Assembly: GCA_035570275.1 (NCBI GenBank)
Contig: DATMNI010000109.1
Span: forward strand, 1-26,118
Length of the DNA stretch: 26,118 bases
Source of the DNA: DATMNI01 sp035570275
Lineage (GTDB): Bacteria; Acidobacteriota; Terriglobia; Bryobacterales; Bryobacteraceae
Reading direction: 5' to 3'
The first letter of the stretch is position 1; each line of letters starts with the position of its first letter. This document shows, one piece after another, positions 1-7,679 of this stretch. The notes beneath the pieces are model-generated. The model saw only the letters and a program-made list of their open reading frames with translations, was not told where the DNA came from and searched no databases. The position numbers and the translations under genes were made by a program.

Positions 1-2376
1 GGGACGAAAGCTTCCTTTGGGGGCGCTCACGTCGATCTGGTCCCCGGTGGGCGTGTGCCGGTAGGTCAAGCTGGTTTGCCGGAAACTCCCTTGTTGATAA
101 GCCTCCGTCAGGCCGTCGTCTTCATACAGTGAGGTGGAGGCTTCGCCGCGCGCGTCGGGATAGATCTCAAACAGCGGGGACGAGGGCTTTTCACCTACAT
201 AGTTCATCTCCGGACCCAGCGGAAGAATAGCTCCGCCGCGAACAAAAAGCGGCACGGTTTCAAGCGGTGCTTCCACCCGGATCATGCGGCCGCCTTCGTA
301 GCGGGCGCCGGTCCAATAGTCGAACCAGACGCCGGCCGGAAGGTAGACCAGCCGGGCGCTCAGGTTGGGTTTGAGAATCGGCGCCGCCAGCAGGTCGCCC
401 GCGATGGTGAATTCGTCGTCGATGCCCAGCGTGTTCTCGTCTTCCTGGTAGTCCAGCAGCAACGGCCGGAACATGGGCACGCCGGTGCGGTGCGCTTCCT
501 CCAGCGCCGTGTAGAGGAACGGCAGCAGGCGGTAGCGGAGCTTCAGGTATTTGCGGATGATGTCTTCGTAATACTTGCCATAGCGCCAGGGCTCATGGTC
601 CGGGGACTCCATGCCGGCATGGTTGCGGCAGAACGGCGTGAGGAATCCGACCTGATACCACCGCACCAGCAGTTCGGCGTCCGTGCGGCCCACGAAGCCG
701 CCGACGTCCGAGCCCACGAACGGCTCGCCCGAAAGGCCCAGCGTCATAAACATCGGCAGGCTCACCGACAGTGCTTCCCAGGTGCTGCGGTTGTCGCCGG
801 CCCACATGGTGGCGTATCGCTGAATGCCCGCGTATCCCGCGCGGGTGATCACGTAAGGGCGCTGGTTGGGCAGCAGGCGCTGCAGGCCCTGGTAAGTGGC
901 GCGATTTTCGTTGAGCGCGAATACGTTTCGGTTCTTGGCGTAGGAAGAGTAAGTACCGCCATCGTAAGTAACTACGTCAATCTGCGACTTACCGGTCTGG
1001 TCGTTGAAATCCGACGGCTCATTCATGTCGTTCCAGATGCCCGCCACGCCGTTGTCCGTGTAAGCCCGGTGCAGGCCGCCCCACCAGCGCGCGGCTGCGT
1101 CCAGCGTATAATCCACGAAGACCGCGTCACCCGGCCACACGCGGCCGATGTAAGTGCGGCCATCCTTGCGCTTGAGATAGAAATTTTGCGACTGTCCCTG
1201 GTTATAGACGTAGTAACTCTGGTCCTGCGGCGCCAGTTCGGGATGGCTGGCCGTGCCGCCCGCGCCCGCCGTGTCGCCCGCGCCCGCCGCGCCTGCGCCC
1301 GCCGCGCCTGCGCCCTGCGCCGGAACCTGATACTTGATGCCGGGGTCGACGATGGTCACCACCTTGACGCCCTGCGCCCGCAGCCGGTCCGTGAAGGCCT
1401 TGGGGTTCGGGAAGCGCTGCGGGTCCCAGGTAAACGGCCGGTAAGCGTTCATGAAGTGGATGTCCAGGTGGAGCACATCGAGCGGCAAATCGTCGGCGCG
1501 GTATTTTCGCACCACCTCTTCGGCCACCGAATCCGGATAGTAACTGTACCGGCTCTGTTGATTGCCAAGCGCCCACATGGGCGGCATGGGCATGTGCCCG
1601 GTGAGATCGGCGTAGCGCGCCAGAATCTTCTTAATGGACGGTCCCTGGAAGAAGTAGTAGTTCATTTCGCCGCCTTCGGCTGAGAAAGCCGCGTACTCCT
1701 GGGCAGAAGCGCCGAAATCGAAATGGGTCCGGTAGCTGTTGTCGAAGAAAATGCCGTAAGCCGCGCCGTGCTGCCAGCCGATGTAGAACGGAATGCTCTG
1801 GTAAACCGGATCGGTTCCTTCCTGGTAGCCGAAGGTATCGGAGTTCCACATGGTGAACTCGCCGCGGCGCTTGTCGAGCCGTGCCGCCTTTTCGCCCAAG
1901 CCGTAAAAGTGCTCCTCAAAGCCCAGTTTCTTGGCGGCGGCGACCAGGCCCGATTCCGGGTCGAACCGCATCGGCTGCTGGTCGGCATTGATTGCCTGGT
2001 GGGTTTTGACGTCGCGAAATTCGATCCGCAGCGGCGAGCGTTGGGCGACCACCTCCAACTCATCGGTGGCAATGCGCAGCGCGCCAGGCTCATCGGCGAG
2101 ACTCCAGCGGGGGACGTCCCAGGTGGTCTTCTCGATGGCCCAGGAGTGATCGCGGTCGGCCAGTTTGCCCAGAAACGCCGCGCGCACCCGGATCAGATCG
2201 GGCGCCAGCACGGTAATGCGAACCTGGGACCCATCGGCACACGTCAACGTGACGGCGGCGTCCGTCTTGACGAGACTCGCCACGGGGCCTATGGACCGCA
2301 GACCGTTCAGGTCGATGCCTGCCGCGCCGCCCGCAGCCAGCAGGGCGCAAAGTGCCGGTGTCAGTAGTTTCGTCAT
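1..2376 (-). CDS. Secreted GH31 alpha-glucosidase, C-terminus cut by window edge
   Basis: Glycoside hydrolase family 31 enzyme, expected to release alpha-linked glucose (or xylose) from the non-reducing ends of oligosaccharides outside the cytoplasm. The frame is open from the ATG at 2376 to base 1 (792 codons, no stop seen), so the 3' end lies outside the window. The first about 20 residues form a signal peptide (MTKLLTPALCALLAAGG). The GH31 N-terminal beta domain includes FYGLGEKAARLD. The catalytic barrel contains GIWNDMNEPSDF, with candidate nucleophile Asp450, and MWAGDNRSTWE, with candidate acid/base Asp528. LGLSGEPFVGSDVGGF and FCRNHAG further match the family. A Gly/Ala-rich low-complexity stretch, encoded by about 1256-1320, interrupts the barrel before the nucleophile. 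Exact substrate cannot be read from sequence. The gene stands alone, with a repeat cluster just upstream. Confidence 0.93.
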   Translation of the reverse strand, partial: MTKLLTPALCALLAAGGAAGIDLNGLRSIGPVASLVKTDAAVTLTCADGSQVRITVLAPDLIRVRAAFLGKLADRDHSWAIEKTTWDVPRWSLADEPGALRIATDELEVVAQRSPLRIEFRDVKTHQAINADQQPMRFDPESGLVAAAKKLGFEEHFYGLGEKAARLDKRRGEFTMWNSDTFGYQEGTDPVYQSIPFYIGWQHGAAYGIFFDNSYRTHFDFGASAQEYAAFSAEGGEMNYYFFQGPSIKKILARYADLTGHMPMPPMWALGNQQSRYSYYPDSVAEEVVRKYRADDLPLDVLHLDIHFMNAYRPFTWDPQRFPNPKAFTDRLRAQGVKVVTIVDPGIKYQVPAQGAGAAGAGAAGAGDTAGAGGTASHPELAPQDQSYYVYNQGQSQNFYLKRKDGRTYIGRVWPGDAVFVDYTLDAAARWWGGLHRAYTDNGVAGIWNDMNEPSDFNDQTGKSQIDVVTYDGGTYSSYAKNRNVFALNENRATYQGLQRLLPNQRPYVITRAGYAGIQRYATMWAGDNRSTWEALSVSLPMFMTLGLSGEPFVGSDVGGFVGRTDAELLVRWYQVGFLTPFCRNHAGMESPDHEPWRYGKYYEDIIRKYLKLRYRLLPFLYTALEEAHRTGVPMFRPLLLDYQEDENTLGIDDEFTIAGDLLAAPILKPNLSARLVYLPAGVWFDYWTGARYEGGRMIRVEAPLETVPLFVRGGAILPLGPEMNYVGEKPSSPLFEIYPDARGEASTSLYEDDGLTEAYQQGSFRQTSLTYRHTPTGDQIDVSAPKGSFRP

Positions 2377-2437
2377 GGCCCCCCTATCGTAGCCGGTAAC
2401 TCCGGGGGGCGTCCAGGGTCTGCCAAACCTTTGTGAG

Positions 2438-2508
2438 GCAGGTTGCTAACCTGCGGCGGATTGGTAATCCGCCTGCGCGATGCGGCAGCGAGCCAGCCCA
2501 CGTTGCCA
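2438..2508. repeat. Composite palindromic repeat, copy 1
   Basis: Two adjacent palindromes: GCAGGTTGCTAACCTGC at 2438-2454 and GGCGGATTGGTAATCCGCC at 2455-2473. An arm containing CGCGATGCGGCAGCGAGC follows at 2476-2493. That 18-mer recurs in inverse orientation at 24726-24743, beside another copy of the same two palindromes. It lies upstream of the GH31 gene in non-coding DNA. Function unknown; it could form hairpins in RNA. Confidence 0.85.
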
Positions 2509-2605
2509 GACTTGCCCGCAACGTGCGAAAGAGGCGGATTGCCTGTCTCGGTCGCCGATCCGCCGCGCGATGTGAGGTTGCCCTTGTTATGAGAGGCGTA
2601 AACTG

Positions 2606-2925
2606 ATGAACGTGGATGTCGAAAAGACGATCCAGTTCTTGCTGGACAATCGCGTTCCTTGGCGTCGCACTCCTTGCAGCCGGCTTGAGCTTCGCCCTCA
2701 ATTGGCTGCAGCGTCCCGGTGCGGTCGGCATCGGCATATGTTCGGAATCTGGTCGTCACCCTGCATCTGCCCAGAGTTCTTGGACTCTACGGCATTCCAG
2801 GGGCGCCGGGCAATCCCGACGAGTGGTCCAGCCTGTTCATTGCCCTCGGTCTGTGGGGAGGATCGTGGGCGCTGGCCCGTGTTGCGGCACCGCGCCCGCT
2901 GGCGTCACCGCGGAGCGCACCCTGA
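2606..2925 (+). pseudogene. Decayed small membrane-protein gene (frames broken)
   Basis: Protein-like stretches follow one another in three different + frames. A start MNVDVEKTIQFLLDN (from 2606) resembles the N-terminus of short coiled-coil proteins common in Acidobacteria. Next comes a hydrophobic segment IAFLGVALLAAGLSFALNWL in the second frame. Last is LGLYGIPGAPGNPDEW followed by a second hydrophobic stretch (SLFIALGLWGGSWAL) in the third frame, ending at a TGA at 2923-2925. No single frame joins them, so I read this as a gene broken by at least two frameshifts, or a composite of remnants. A sequencing error would be the alternative. Function not recognised. The remaining gap from 2377 to the next gene holds only the repeat. 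Confidence 0.4.
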
Positions 2926-2974
2926 TATGCGACCCGGATTTGACTCGGCAGCCCCAGCCGTCTAGCATTGTCCA

Positions 2975-4603
2975 ATGATCGGCGCGGAATGCCTGCTCAG
3001 ATCCCTCATCGCCAACGGGGTCGATACCTGCTTCATGAACCCCGGCACATCCGAGATGCAGTTTGTCGCCGCGCTGGACCGCGTCCCACAGATGCGCGGC
3101 ATCCTGTGCCTGTTCGAAGGCGTTTGCTCGGGCGCCGCCGATGGATACGCGCGCATGCTGCGGCGTCCCGCCTCCACGCTGCTGCATCTGGGGCCGGGGC
3201 TGGGTAACGGGCTGGCGAATTTCCACAATGCGCGCAAAGCACGGTCGCCCGTAGTCAGCATTGTAGGCCAACACACCACTCAGCACTTGCGCCTCGACGC
3301 GCCGCTGAGTGCCGATATCGAGGCTTTTGCGCGCACGGTTTCGGACTATGTCCGCAGCCTGGAGCGTGCCGCGGATATGGGCCGGGAGACCTCGGCCGCC
3401 GTGGCCGCGGCCTGCGCACCCCCTGGGCAGGTGGCGACGCTGATCGTGCCGGCCGACTTTTCCTGGAGCGAAGCCGGCGATCCCGCGGCCCCACTGTCTG
3501 GCCCCGGAGCGTCCTGCCCCGGAGTGTTTCCCGCCGCGGTGGCCGGCCCGAATGCCGGGTGCGTCCGCGCGGTGGCTTCGCTTCTAAAGTCGGGCGAGCC
3601 CGCCGGCTTACTCCTGGGCGGCAGCACGCTGTTGGCGCCGGGGCTGGAGTTGGCCGGGCAATTGGCCTCCAAAACCGGGGCGCGGGTGTTTGCCAGCCGT
3701 TACGGCGCGCGCCTGGCCCGCGGCGGCGGCCGGTTCGCACCCCTCCGCCTTCCCTATTTTCCCGAAGCCGTGGACTCCGCGCTGGCCGGCCTGCGGCATC
3801 TGATTCTGGTGGAAACCAGCTCCCCGGTTTCCTTCTTCGGATACCCGGGCCGCCCCGGCAGTCTGGTGCCGGAGGGCTGTGCGGTCCATGTGCTGGCGCC
3901 GGTTGAGGCCGACGGTGTCGCCGCGTTGCGCGCGCTCGTGGAGGAGTGCGGCGCGGCGGGCCTGACCGCCGCACCAGTACTGCCCGCACGTAGGCCGGCG
4001 GGCGTTCCGGAATTGCCAGCCGGCGGCGATTTGACGCCGGAAGCCATCGGCCTCACGCTCGCCCGTCTGCTGCCCGAGGGAGCCATACTATCCGAGGAAA
4101 TGGTGTCGTCGGGCGAAGCCGTCTTGCGTCAGCTTGGCGGCGCCGCCGCGTTCGACCTGTTGCCGGTCACCGGCGGCTCCATCGGCCAGGGGCTGCCGGT
4201 TGCCGTAGGTGCGGCCGTGGCCTGCCCCGGCCGGAAGGTGATCGCGCTTGAGGCCGATGGCAGCAGCATGTACACGCCGCAATCGCTCTGGACCATGGCG
4301 CGGGAGAACCTGGACGTGGTGGTGGTAATCCTGGCCAATCGCCGATACCGCATCCTGGATATCGAGATGCAACGGACCAGCATGCAAGGAACCAGCACGC
4401 CAAAGACCGGCGCCGGCGCCATGGGCCCTCGGGCCAACGATATGCTGGATATCGGCCGCCCGGACCTGGACTGGGTGAAACTGTCGGAGGGCATGGGCGT
4501 AGAAGCGGTGCGGGCAACCACTGCCGGCGAGTTCATCGCTCATTTCGCCGCCGCCATAAAGCCAGGCGGCCCGCGCTTGATCGAGGCAGTCCTGGCGAAG
4601 TAG
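2975..4603 (+). CDS. ThDP-dependent acetolactate synthase-like enzyme
   Basis: A 542-residue thiamine-diphosphate enzyme of the acetolactate synthase/benzoylformate decarboxylase superfamily, in the branch usually annotated 'acetolactate synthase large subunit' (IlvX-like). The N-terminal Pyr domain has NPGTSEMQF and LFEGVCSGAADGYARM, with the cofactor-activating Glu48. The C-terminal PP domain carries the Mg-ThDP motif: EADGSS (Asp428-Gly429) to Asn455 in ILANRRYRIL, a 26-residue gap that fits the GDG-x(24-27)-N rule, although the first Gly is replaced by Glu426-Ala. The family lacks the small subunit of true acetohydroxyacid synthase, and no ilvN or ilvC is nearby, so a biosynthetic isoleucine/valine role is doubtful; a 2-oxoacid decarboxylase or lyase is equally likely. 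Start ATG is chosen because the family motif begins within the first ten residues. No clear ribosome-binding site. Confidence 0.87.
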   Translation: MIGAECLLRSLIANGVDTCFMNPGTSEMQFVAALDRVPQMRGILCLFEGVCSGAADGYARMLRRPASTLLHLGPGLGNGLANFHNARKARSPVVSIVGQHTTQHLRLDAPLSADIEAFARTVSDYVRSLERAADMGRETSAAVAAACAPPGQVATLIVPADFSWSEAGDPAAPLSGPGASCPGVFPAAVAGPNAGCVRAVASLLKSGEPAGLLLGGSTLLAPGLELAGQLASKTGARVFASRYGARLARGGGRFAPLRLPYFPEAVDSALAGLRHLILVETSSPVSFFGYPGRPGSLVPEGCAVHVLAPVEADGVAALRALVEECGAAGLTAAPVLPARRPAGVPELPAGGDLTPEAIGLTLARLLPEGAILSEEMVSSGEAVLRQLGGAAAFDLLPVTGGSIGQGLPVAVGAAVACPGRKVIALEADGSSMYTPQSLWTMARENLDVVVVILANRRYRILDIEMQRTSMQGTSTPKTGAGAMGPRANDMLDIGRPDLDWVKLSEGMGVEAVRATTAGEFIAHFAAAIKPGGPRLIEAVLAK

Positions 4604-4614
4604 CTCTGTCCTAC

Positions 4615-4652
4615 TATGTGGGGCAGGTTGTTAACCTGGTTCTTAACCTGGT
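4615..4652. repeat. Partial palindromic repeat, copy 2
   Basis: TATGTGGGGCAGGTTGTTAACCTGG begins 11 bases after the stop of the ThDP enzyme, and a second TTCTTAACCTGG follows directly. The GGCGGATT half present in other copies is absent. It may act as an RNA hairpin at the 3' end of the upstream gene (inference). The remaining 200 bases up to 4851 hold nothing I recognise. Confidence 0.6.
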
Positions 4653-4851
4653 GTGTCGAGTAGCGGGACCTACCAGCCCCAACCCGTACGTGGAGTGCAG
4701 ATACCGAAGCCGGGAGGATGCGACACGTGTCAATGCGCACCCGATTTCCGCAGAAACCGTAGGCGCCGCTCAAATTCGAAGTTACCTTTTGCGTTCGAGG
4801 AGTCCTCTCCCCTTTGCTATCCAACCTCCGGTTGGACGATCTCGACCAGAA

Positions 4852-5130
4852 ATGAGCATCAAAGAAGCGCAGACCTACCTCTCGCTGATCGTGTTCCTTC
4901 CCATGGGCGTCGGCATGTTCCTGGTCTTCTCGCCGCCCGCGGCGCAGAGTTCGCTCCGGCTGCTCCCGCTTGCCGGCAGCCAGTTGCTGCTCGAAAGCTT
5001 CCTGGGAAGCGGCCAGGCTCCGCTGCTTGCCGCCATCGAACTGGCGTGCGCCACGCTGGGGTTGACCCTACCGGTTTTGTGGATGCTGGCCAACCGGCTG
5101 CAGCGTGATGAAATCATTTATGGCAACTGA
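4852..5130 (+). pseudogene. C-terminal remnant of NatB-type ABC-2 permease
   Basis: The 92 codons from ATG 4852 encode MSIKEAQTYLSLIVFLPMG, a further hydrophobic stretch, and a final membrane helix ending LANRLQRDEIIYGN. This closely resembles the extreme C-terminus of NatB/ABC-2 sodium-efflux-type permeases, where 'KSxKEAQTYLSxxxxxPM' precedes the last two helices and a short 'RLxxRExIxYG' tail. Full proteins of this type have about 400 residues or more, and no N-terminal part or ATPase gene is visible upstream. The frame is open upstream to 4618 but that stretch is not membrane-like. I read it as a truncated leftover. Its end overlaps the start of the sigma-factor gene. Confidence 0.6.
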
Positions 5131-5680
5131 TACCCGGCCGGCGCTCTCCGTGCCAGCCGCGTCAGGCGAGACCTTGAACAGGACCGTCATCGCGCAACAG
5201 TTCGACCGCCTTCTGGCCGCCAACGGGGCGGCGCTCAGCCGCCTGGCCGCCAGCTACACCGATACGGCGGGCGACCGTGACGACCTGACATAGGAAATTG
5301 CCCTGGCCATCTGGCAGGCCCTGCCGCGCTTTCGCGGAGAGTGTTCGGAGCGGACGTTCCTCTTCCGCATCGCCCACAATCGGAGCATCGCCCACCTGGT
5401 GCGCAACCGCGGCCGGCGGGTGGAGCGCGCCGGCGAAATGGAAGTCCAGGATCCGGCGCCCAATCCCGAAACGGACCTGGCAGCCAGCCAGAGGGCCGCG
5501 CAGCTTGGCGCCGCCATCCGCCGCCTTCCCGTGGTCTACCGGCAAGTGATTACTTTGACGCTGGAGGGCCTGGGTTACGGAGAGATTGGCGAGGTGCTGG
5601 GAATCTCGGAGAGCAACGTGGGCGCGCGCTTGACGCGGGCCCGGCAAATGCTGAGAGAAGCATTGGAGAAGGGACGATGA
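5108..5680 (+). pseudogene. ECF sigma factor interrupted by one in-frame amber codon
   Basis: Extracytoplasmic-function sigma-70 factor, which would direct RNA polymerase to a small regulon. The reading frame is intact from 5108 to the TGA at 5680 except for a TAG at 5291-5293. The codon falls in the region 2 motif DDLT-stop-EIALAIWQALPRFRGE, where the family has DLxQE; CAG (Gln) to TAG is a single base change. Beyond it lie FLFRIAHNRSIAHLVRNRGR (region 2) and region 4: LPVVYRQVITLTLEGLGYGE, then EIGEVLGISESNVGARLTRA. Possible starts are GTG 5105, ATG 5108 and ATG 5120. The 3' end overlaps the next gene by ATGA, as in a sigma/regulator pair. TAG serves as an ordinary stop in other genes here (for example ThDP enzyme, kaiC, methyltransferase), so recoding is unlikely. 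Sequencing error remains possible. Confidence 0.85.
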
Positions 5681-6309
5681 GCGTCGATCTGGAACTGGAA
5701 GCGTGGCGGCAGGAATGGCAATCGGCGGCGGCCGAACCACCCGCGGCGGCCGCTCTACGAGGGTTCGACCTGCGAAGAAAAGTGGAACGCCAATCCCGCT
5801 GGATGCGCCTGGCGCTGGCCATGGACTGCCTGGTCACGGTGGTGATCGGCGGTGGCGTCATCGTCTGGGCGGCGCGTTCCGCCGAGGCCGATACCGTTTC
5901 ACTGGTATTGGCCACATGGGTCTTCCTGGCCGCGGCGTGGGCCTTCGTGCTGGCTGGGAGTTCCGGCAACTGGTCTCCGGCCTCGCAGGATACCGCCCAG
6001 TTTCTGGACCTCTCCATCCGCCGCGCACGCGCCGCCATCGCCGCCACGGTTTTTCAGACGGTGCTGTTCTGGACCGAGATGGTGTTTTGCCTGGGCTGGA
6101 TCTACCGGCACAATGCGGTGCGCCAGCCCGTGCTGATGTGGTTGCTGCCGTCGTCCATTTCCATGGGCTGCGTCTGGCTGGCGTCGCTGGCCTTCAGCGC
6201 ATTCATCGTCTGGTTCCGGCGCAGGAAACGCAGCGAACTGGAGTGCCTGATGGAAGTGCGGAATCAGGCGGACGATAGCGGCGGCCGGCAAGAGTTGCGA
6301 GTTAGTTAG
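5677..6309 (+). CDS. Four-helix membrane protein coupled to the ECF sigma gene
   Basis: A 210-residue protein starting at the ATG that overlaps the sigma-factor stop (ATGA), so translation would be coupled to it. The N-terminal about 45 residues are hydrophilic (MSVDLELEAWRQEWQSAAAE). Four hydrophobic segments follow: LAMDCLVTVVIGGGVIVWAA, VSLVLATWVFLAAAWAFVLA, AAIAATVFQTVLFWTEMVFC and VLMWLLPSSISMGCVWLASL, then a basic tail FRRRKRSELE. The position after an ECF sigma gene, with a cytoplasmic N-terminal part before membrane helices, suggests an anti-sigma or sensor partner. However, no zinc-binding HxxxCxxC anti-sigma motif is present, so this is context only. If the sigma factor is truly dead, this gene may be an orphan, poorly translated without the upstream ribosomes. 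Confidence 0.75.
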   Translation: MSVDLELEAWRQEWQSAAAEPPAAAALRGFDLRRKVERQSRWMRLALAMDCLVTVVIGGGVIVWAARSAEADTVSLVLATWVFLAAAWAFVLAGSSGNWSPASQDTAQFLDLSIRRARAAIAATVFQTVLFWTEMVFCLGWIYRHNAVRQPVLMWLLPSSISMGCVWLASLAFSAFIVWFRRRKRSELECLMEVRNQADDSGGRQELRVS

Positions 6310-6441
6310 CCATGCAACTGGCTTAGCCATGGATCGCCCGACGGTTCCTAAACGCTGGGCGACAAGGCAGGAGCTATCCCAGACTATCGAGTTTGGGCCC
6401 GACTTCCGCCTGGCCGACCATTCAGGTCGAGGACGACGAAA

Positions 6442-6864
6442 TCACGCCCCTGGCGGAGGAAACACACCGAGCTGGATCATCAAACCGAGTGTGTCCATGA
6501 TAATGCGTGTGTCCTTTATGCGGCATCCCTCTAGCCTGTCGATCACTACGCCCCAGACCCGGACTGGCCGCCCCGTCGCGGGCACTCCCAGGAACTGCTG
6601 TTGATGGGTGCCGGTCCACTCGAAGCGGCTCGCCACCTTTTCGCCTTCTGCTATCTGCTCTTTAATTGAGAAGTCGAGATCAGGAAACGCGGTTCGCATC
6701 TGGCGCAGGATGTCTTTCAAACCTTCCAACCCGGGGCCTTGGCCGGGCAGCGGAACCTGCTCGACGACATCCTCGCATACGAACTGTGCAGCCGAGTCCA
6801 TCCGACCGTGATTGATCACTTCTTCGACGAAACGCTGTACAACCGTTAGATTGTCTTGCACCAA
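6442..6864 (-). CDS. SnoaL-like / ester cyclase family protein (NTF2 fold)
   Basis: A 140-residue single-domain protein of the SnoaL-like polyketide cyclase/ester cyclase group. Diagnostic features are the opening helix NLTVVQRFVEEVINHGRMD, the Gly-Leu-Glu-Gly-Leu turn followed by ILRQMRTAFPDLDFSIKEQI, and RFEWTGTHQQQFLGVPATGR. In this fold the conserved His/Asp residues line a small hydrophobic pocket. Most members outside antibiotic clusters have no known substrate, and no polyketide genes are near. The start is GTG 6864 (or TTG three bases upstream), placed by a strong AGGAG sequence 7-10 bases before. It converges with the membrane-protein gene across a 130-base gap that shows no obvious terminator. 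Confidence 0.85.
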   Translation of the reverse strand: MVQDNLTVVQRFVEEVINHGRMDSAAQFVCEDVVEQVPLPGQGPGLEGLKDILRQMRTAFPDLDFSIKEQIAEGEKVASRFEWTGTHQQQFLGVPATGRPVRVWGVVIDRLEGCRIKDTRIIMDTLGLMIQLGVFPPPGA

Positions 6865-7264
6865 TTGATGTCTCCTCTTTTTCTAAAACTGAGCCCAGAT
6901 TATACCCGGCTGCTCGTCGTCCGCACACGGAATCGTACATCTGCGGGCATCGTAGCCGGGACCCTGGGCGCGTCTGAACTCCGTGGTTCGAACGATTATA
7001 TCGGATCACCCAGGCACAGCTCTTCACGAGCGAATCTTCACTCGAAGTGCTAGGTCGCTTATGCTCGCCGGTTGTGGTCGGGTCACGCGCCATCCGCAAG
7101 TTGACGTGGCCGAGTTGGTGGTGGTCTGCTCAGTTACTAATCCCTGACGCCGTAATGTTTACCGAGCGCGGGTTCATTTGACCGCGGCGCGGCCGGCAGG
7201 TAGAAGTGATCGCTGGCGCGGGCTGCAAGACCGAAGCGGTTGCCGGCCGGCTAAACCGCGCCGC
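6865..7264. other. Intergenic gap without recognisable gene
   Basis: About 400 bases upstream of the SnoaL-like gene and downstream of the alkyltransferase-like gene. Apart from the AGGAG ribosome-binding site of the SnoaL-like gene at about 6874-6878, I see no coding frame with family resemblance, no copy of the palindromic repeats and no clear terminator. Confidence 0.5.
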
Positions 7265-7678
7265 TCAATCGAATTCCCACGTCCGAAATCGGTGCTGGTG
7301 TTCCGCCATGTCTACGCGCTTGCCGCGAAAGCGTACGCCTTCCATCTCCAGCCGCATACGCTGCTCCAGGGCTGCTTCGTACCGCAGTTTGATCGCACCG
7401 CCCGCGCCGACCACGCGCTGCCAGGGCAGGCCGCTGCCTTCGCGATGCAGCAACTGAGCCACGTGGCGGTGATACAGCGGGTAGCCGGCGGCGGCCGCCA
7501 CCTGCCCGTAGGTCGCCACCTTGCCGCGCGGAATTTGCCGGATGGCTTTGCGGAACGCGGCGTCGCGCGAGGCGCTCTTGGGAGCCCGCGCCAACTTGCG
7601 CGCGGCTTCCTGTGGAGTGAGCCGCTTCGCTGCCCCCTTCATTGCCCCCTTCATAGCCCCCTTGATCGCTCCCTTCAT
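7265..7678 (-). CDS. Alkyltransferase-like protein (ATL)
   Basis: A 137-residue homologue of the DNA-binding C-terminal domain of O6-alkylguanine-DNA alkyltransferase. It has RKAIRQIPRGKVATYGQVAA (helix-turn-helix entry) and LPWQRVVGAGG in place of the PCHRV active site. The methyl-accepting Cys is Trp86, the hallmark of ATL proteins, which cannot repair the base but bind O6-alkylguanine, flip it out and flag it for nucleotide excision repair. The start at 7678 overlaps the tag stop codon (ATGA), pointing to coupled translation in an alkylation-damage operon; an in-frame ATG at 7702 lies inside tag and is less likely. The first 15 residues are a Lys-Gly-Ala repeat (MKGAIKGAMKGAMKGA), encoded by a 12-base tandem repeat and probably disordered. 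Confidence 0.9.
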   Translation of the reverse strand: MKGAIKGAMKGAMKGAAKRLTPQEAARKLARAPKSASRDAAFRKAIRQIPRGKVATYGQVAAAAGYPLYHRHVAQLLHREGSGLPWQRVVGAGGAIKLRYEAALEQRMRLEMEGVRFRGKRVDMAEHQHRFRTWEFD

Positions 7679-7679
7679 A
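7632..7679. repeat. Four 12-base tandem repeats at the ATL start
   Basis: Units gcccccttcatt, gcccccttcata, gcccccttgatc and gctcccttcata lie head to tail. On the coding strand each unit reads roughly ATGAAGGGGGCA, so it carries both an ATG and a purine-rich AAGGGGG that could pair with 16S rRNA. Copy number could change by slippage without breaking the frame. Confidence 0.85.

Noticed and set aside
490..1683. 397-codon plus-strand frame over the GH31 gene
   Set aside because: The minus-strand frame has both GH31 catalytic motifs and is open throughout; the plus frame shows no recognisable domain.
2975..4603. True acetohydroxyacid synthase large subunit (ilvB)
   Set aside because: The ThDP motif is a variant (EADG), the protein belongs to the IlvX-like branch, and no small subunit or other ilv genes are nearby.
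5291..5293. Amber codon as a recoded sense codon (genetic-code change or programmed readthrough)
   Set aside because: TAG ends several intact genes in the window and no readthrough context is evident, so a point nonsense mutation or error is simpler.
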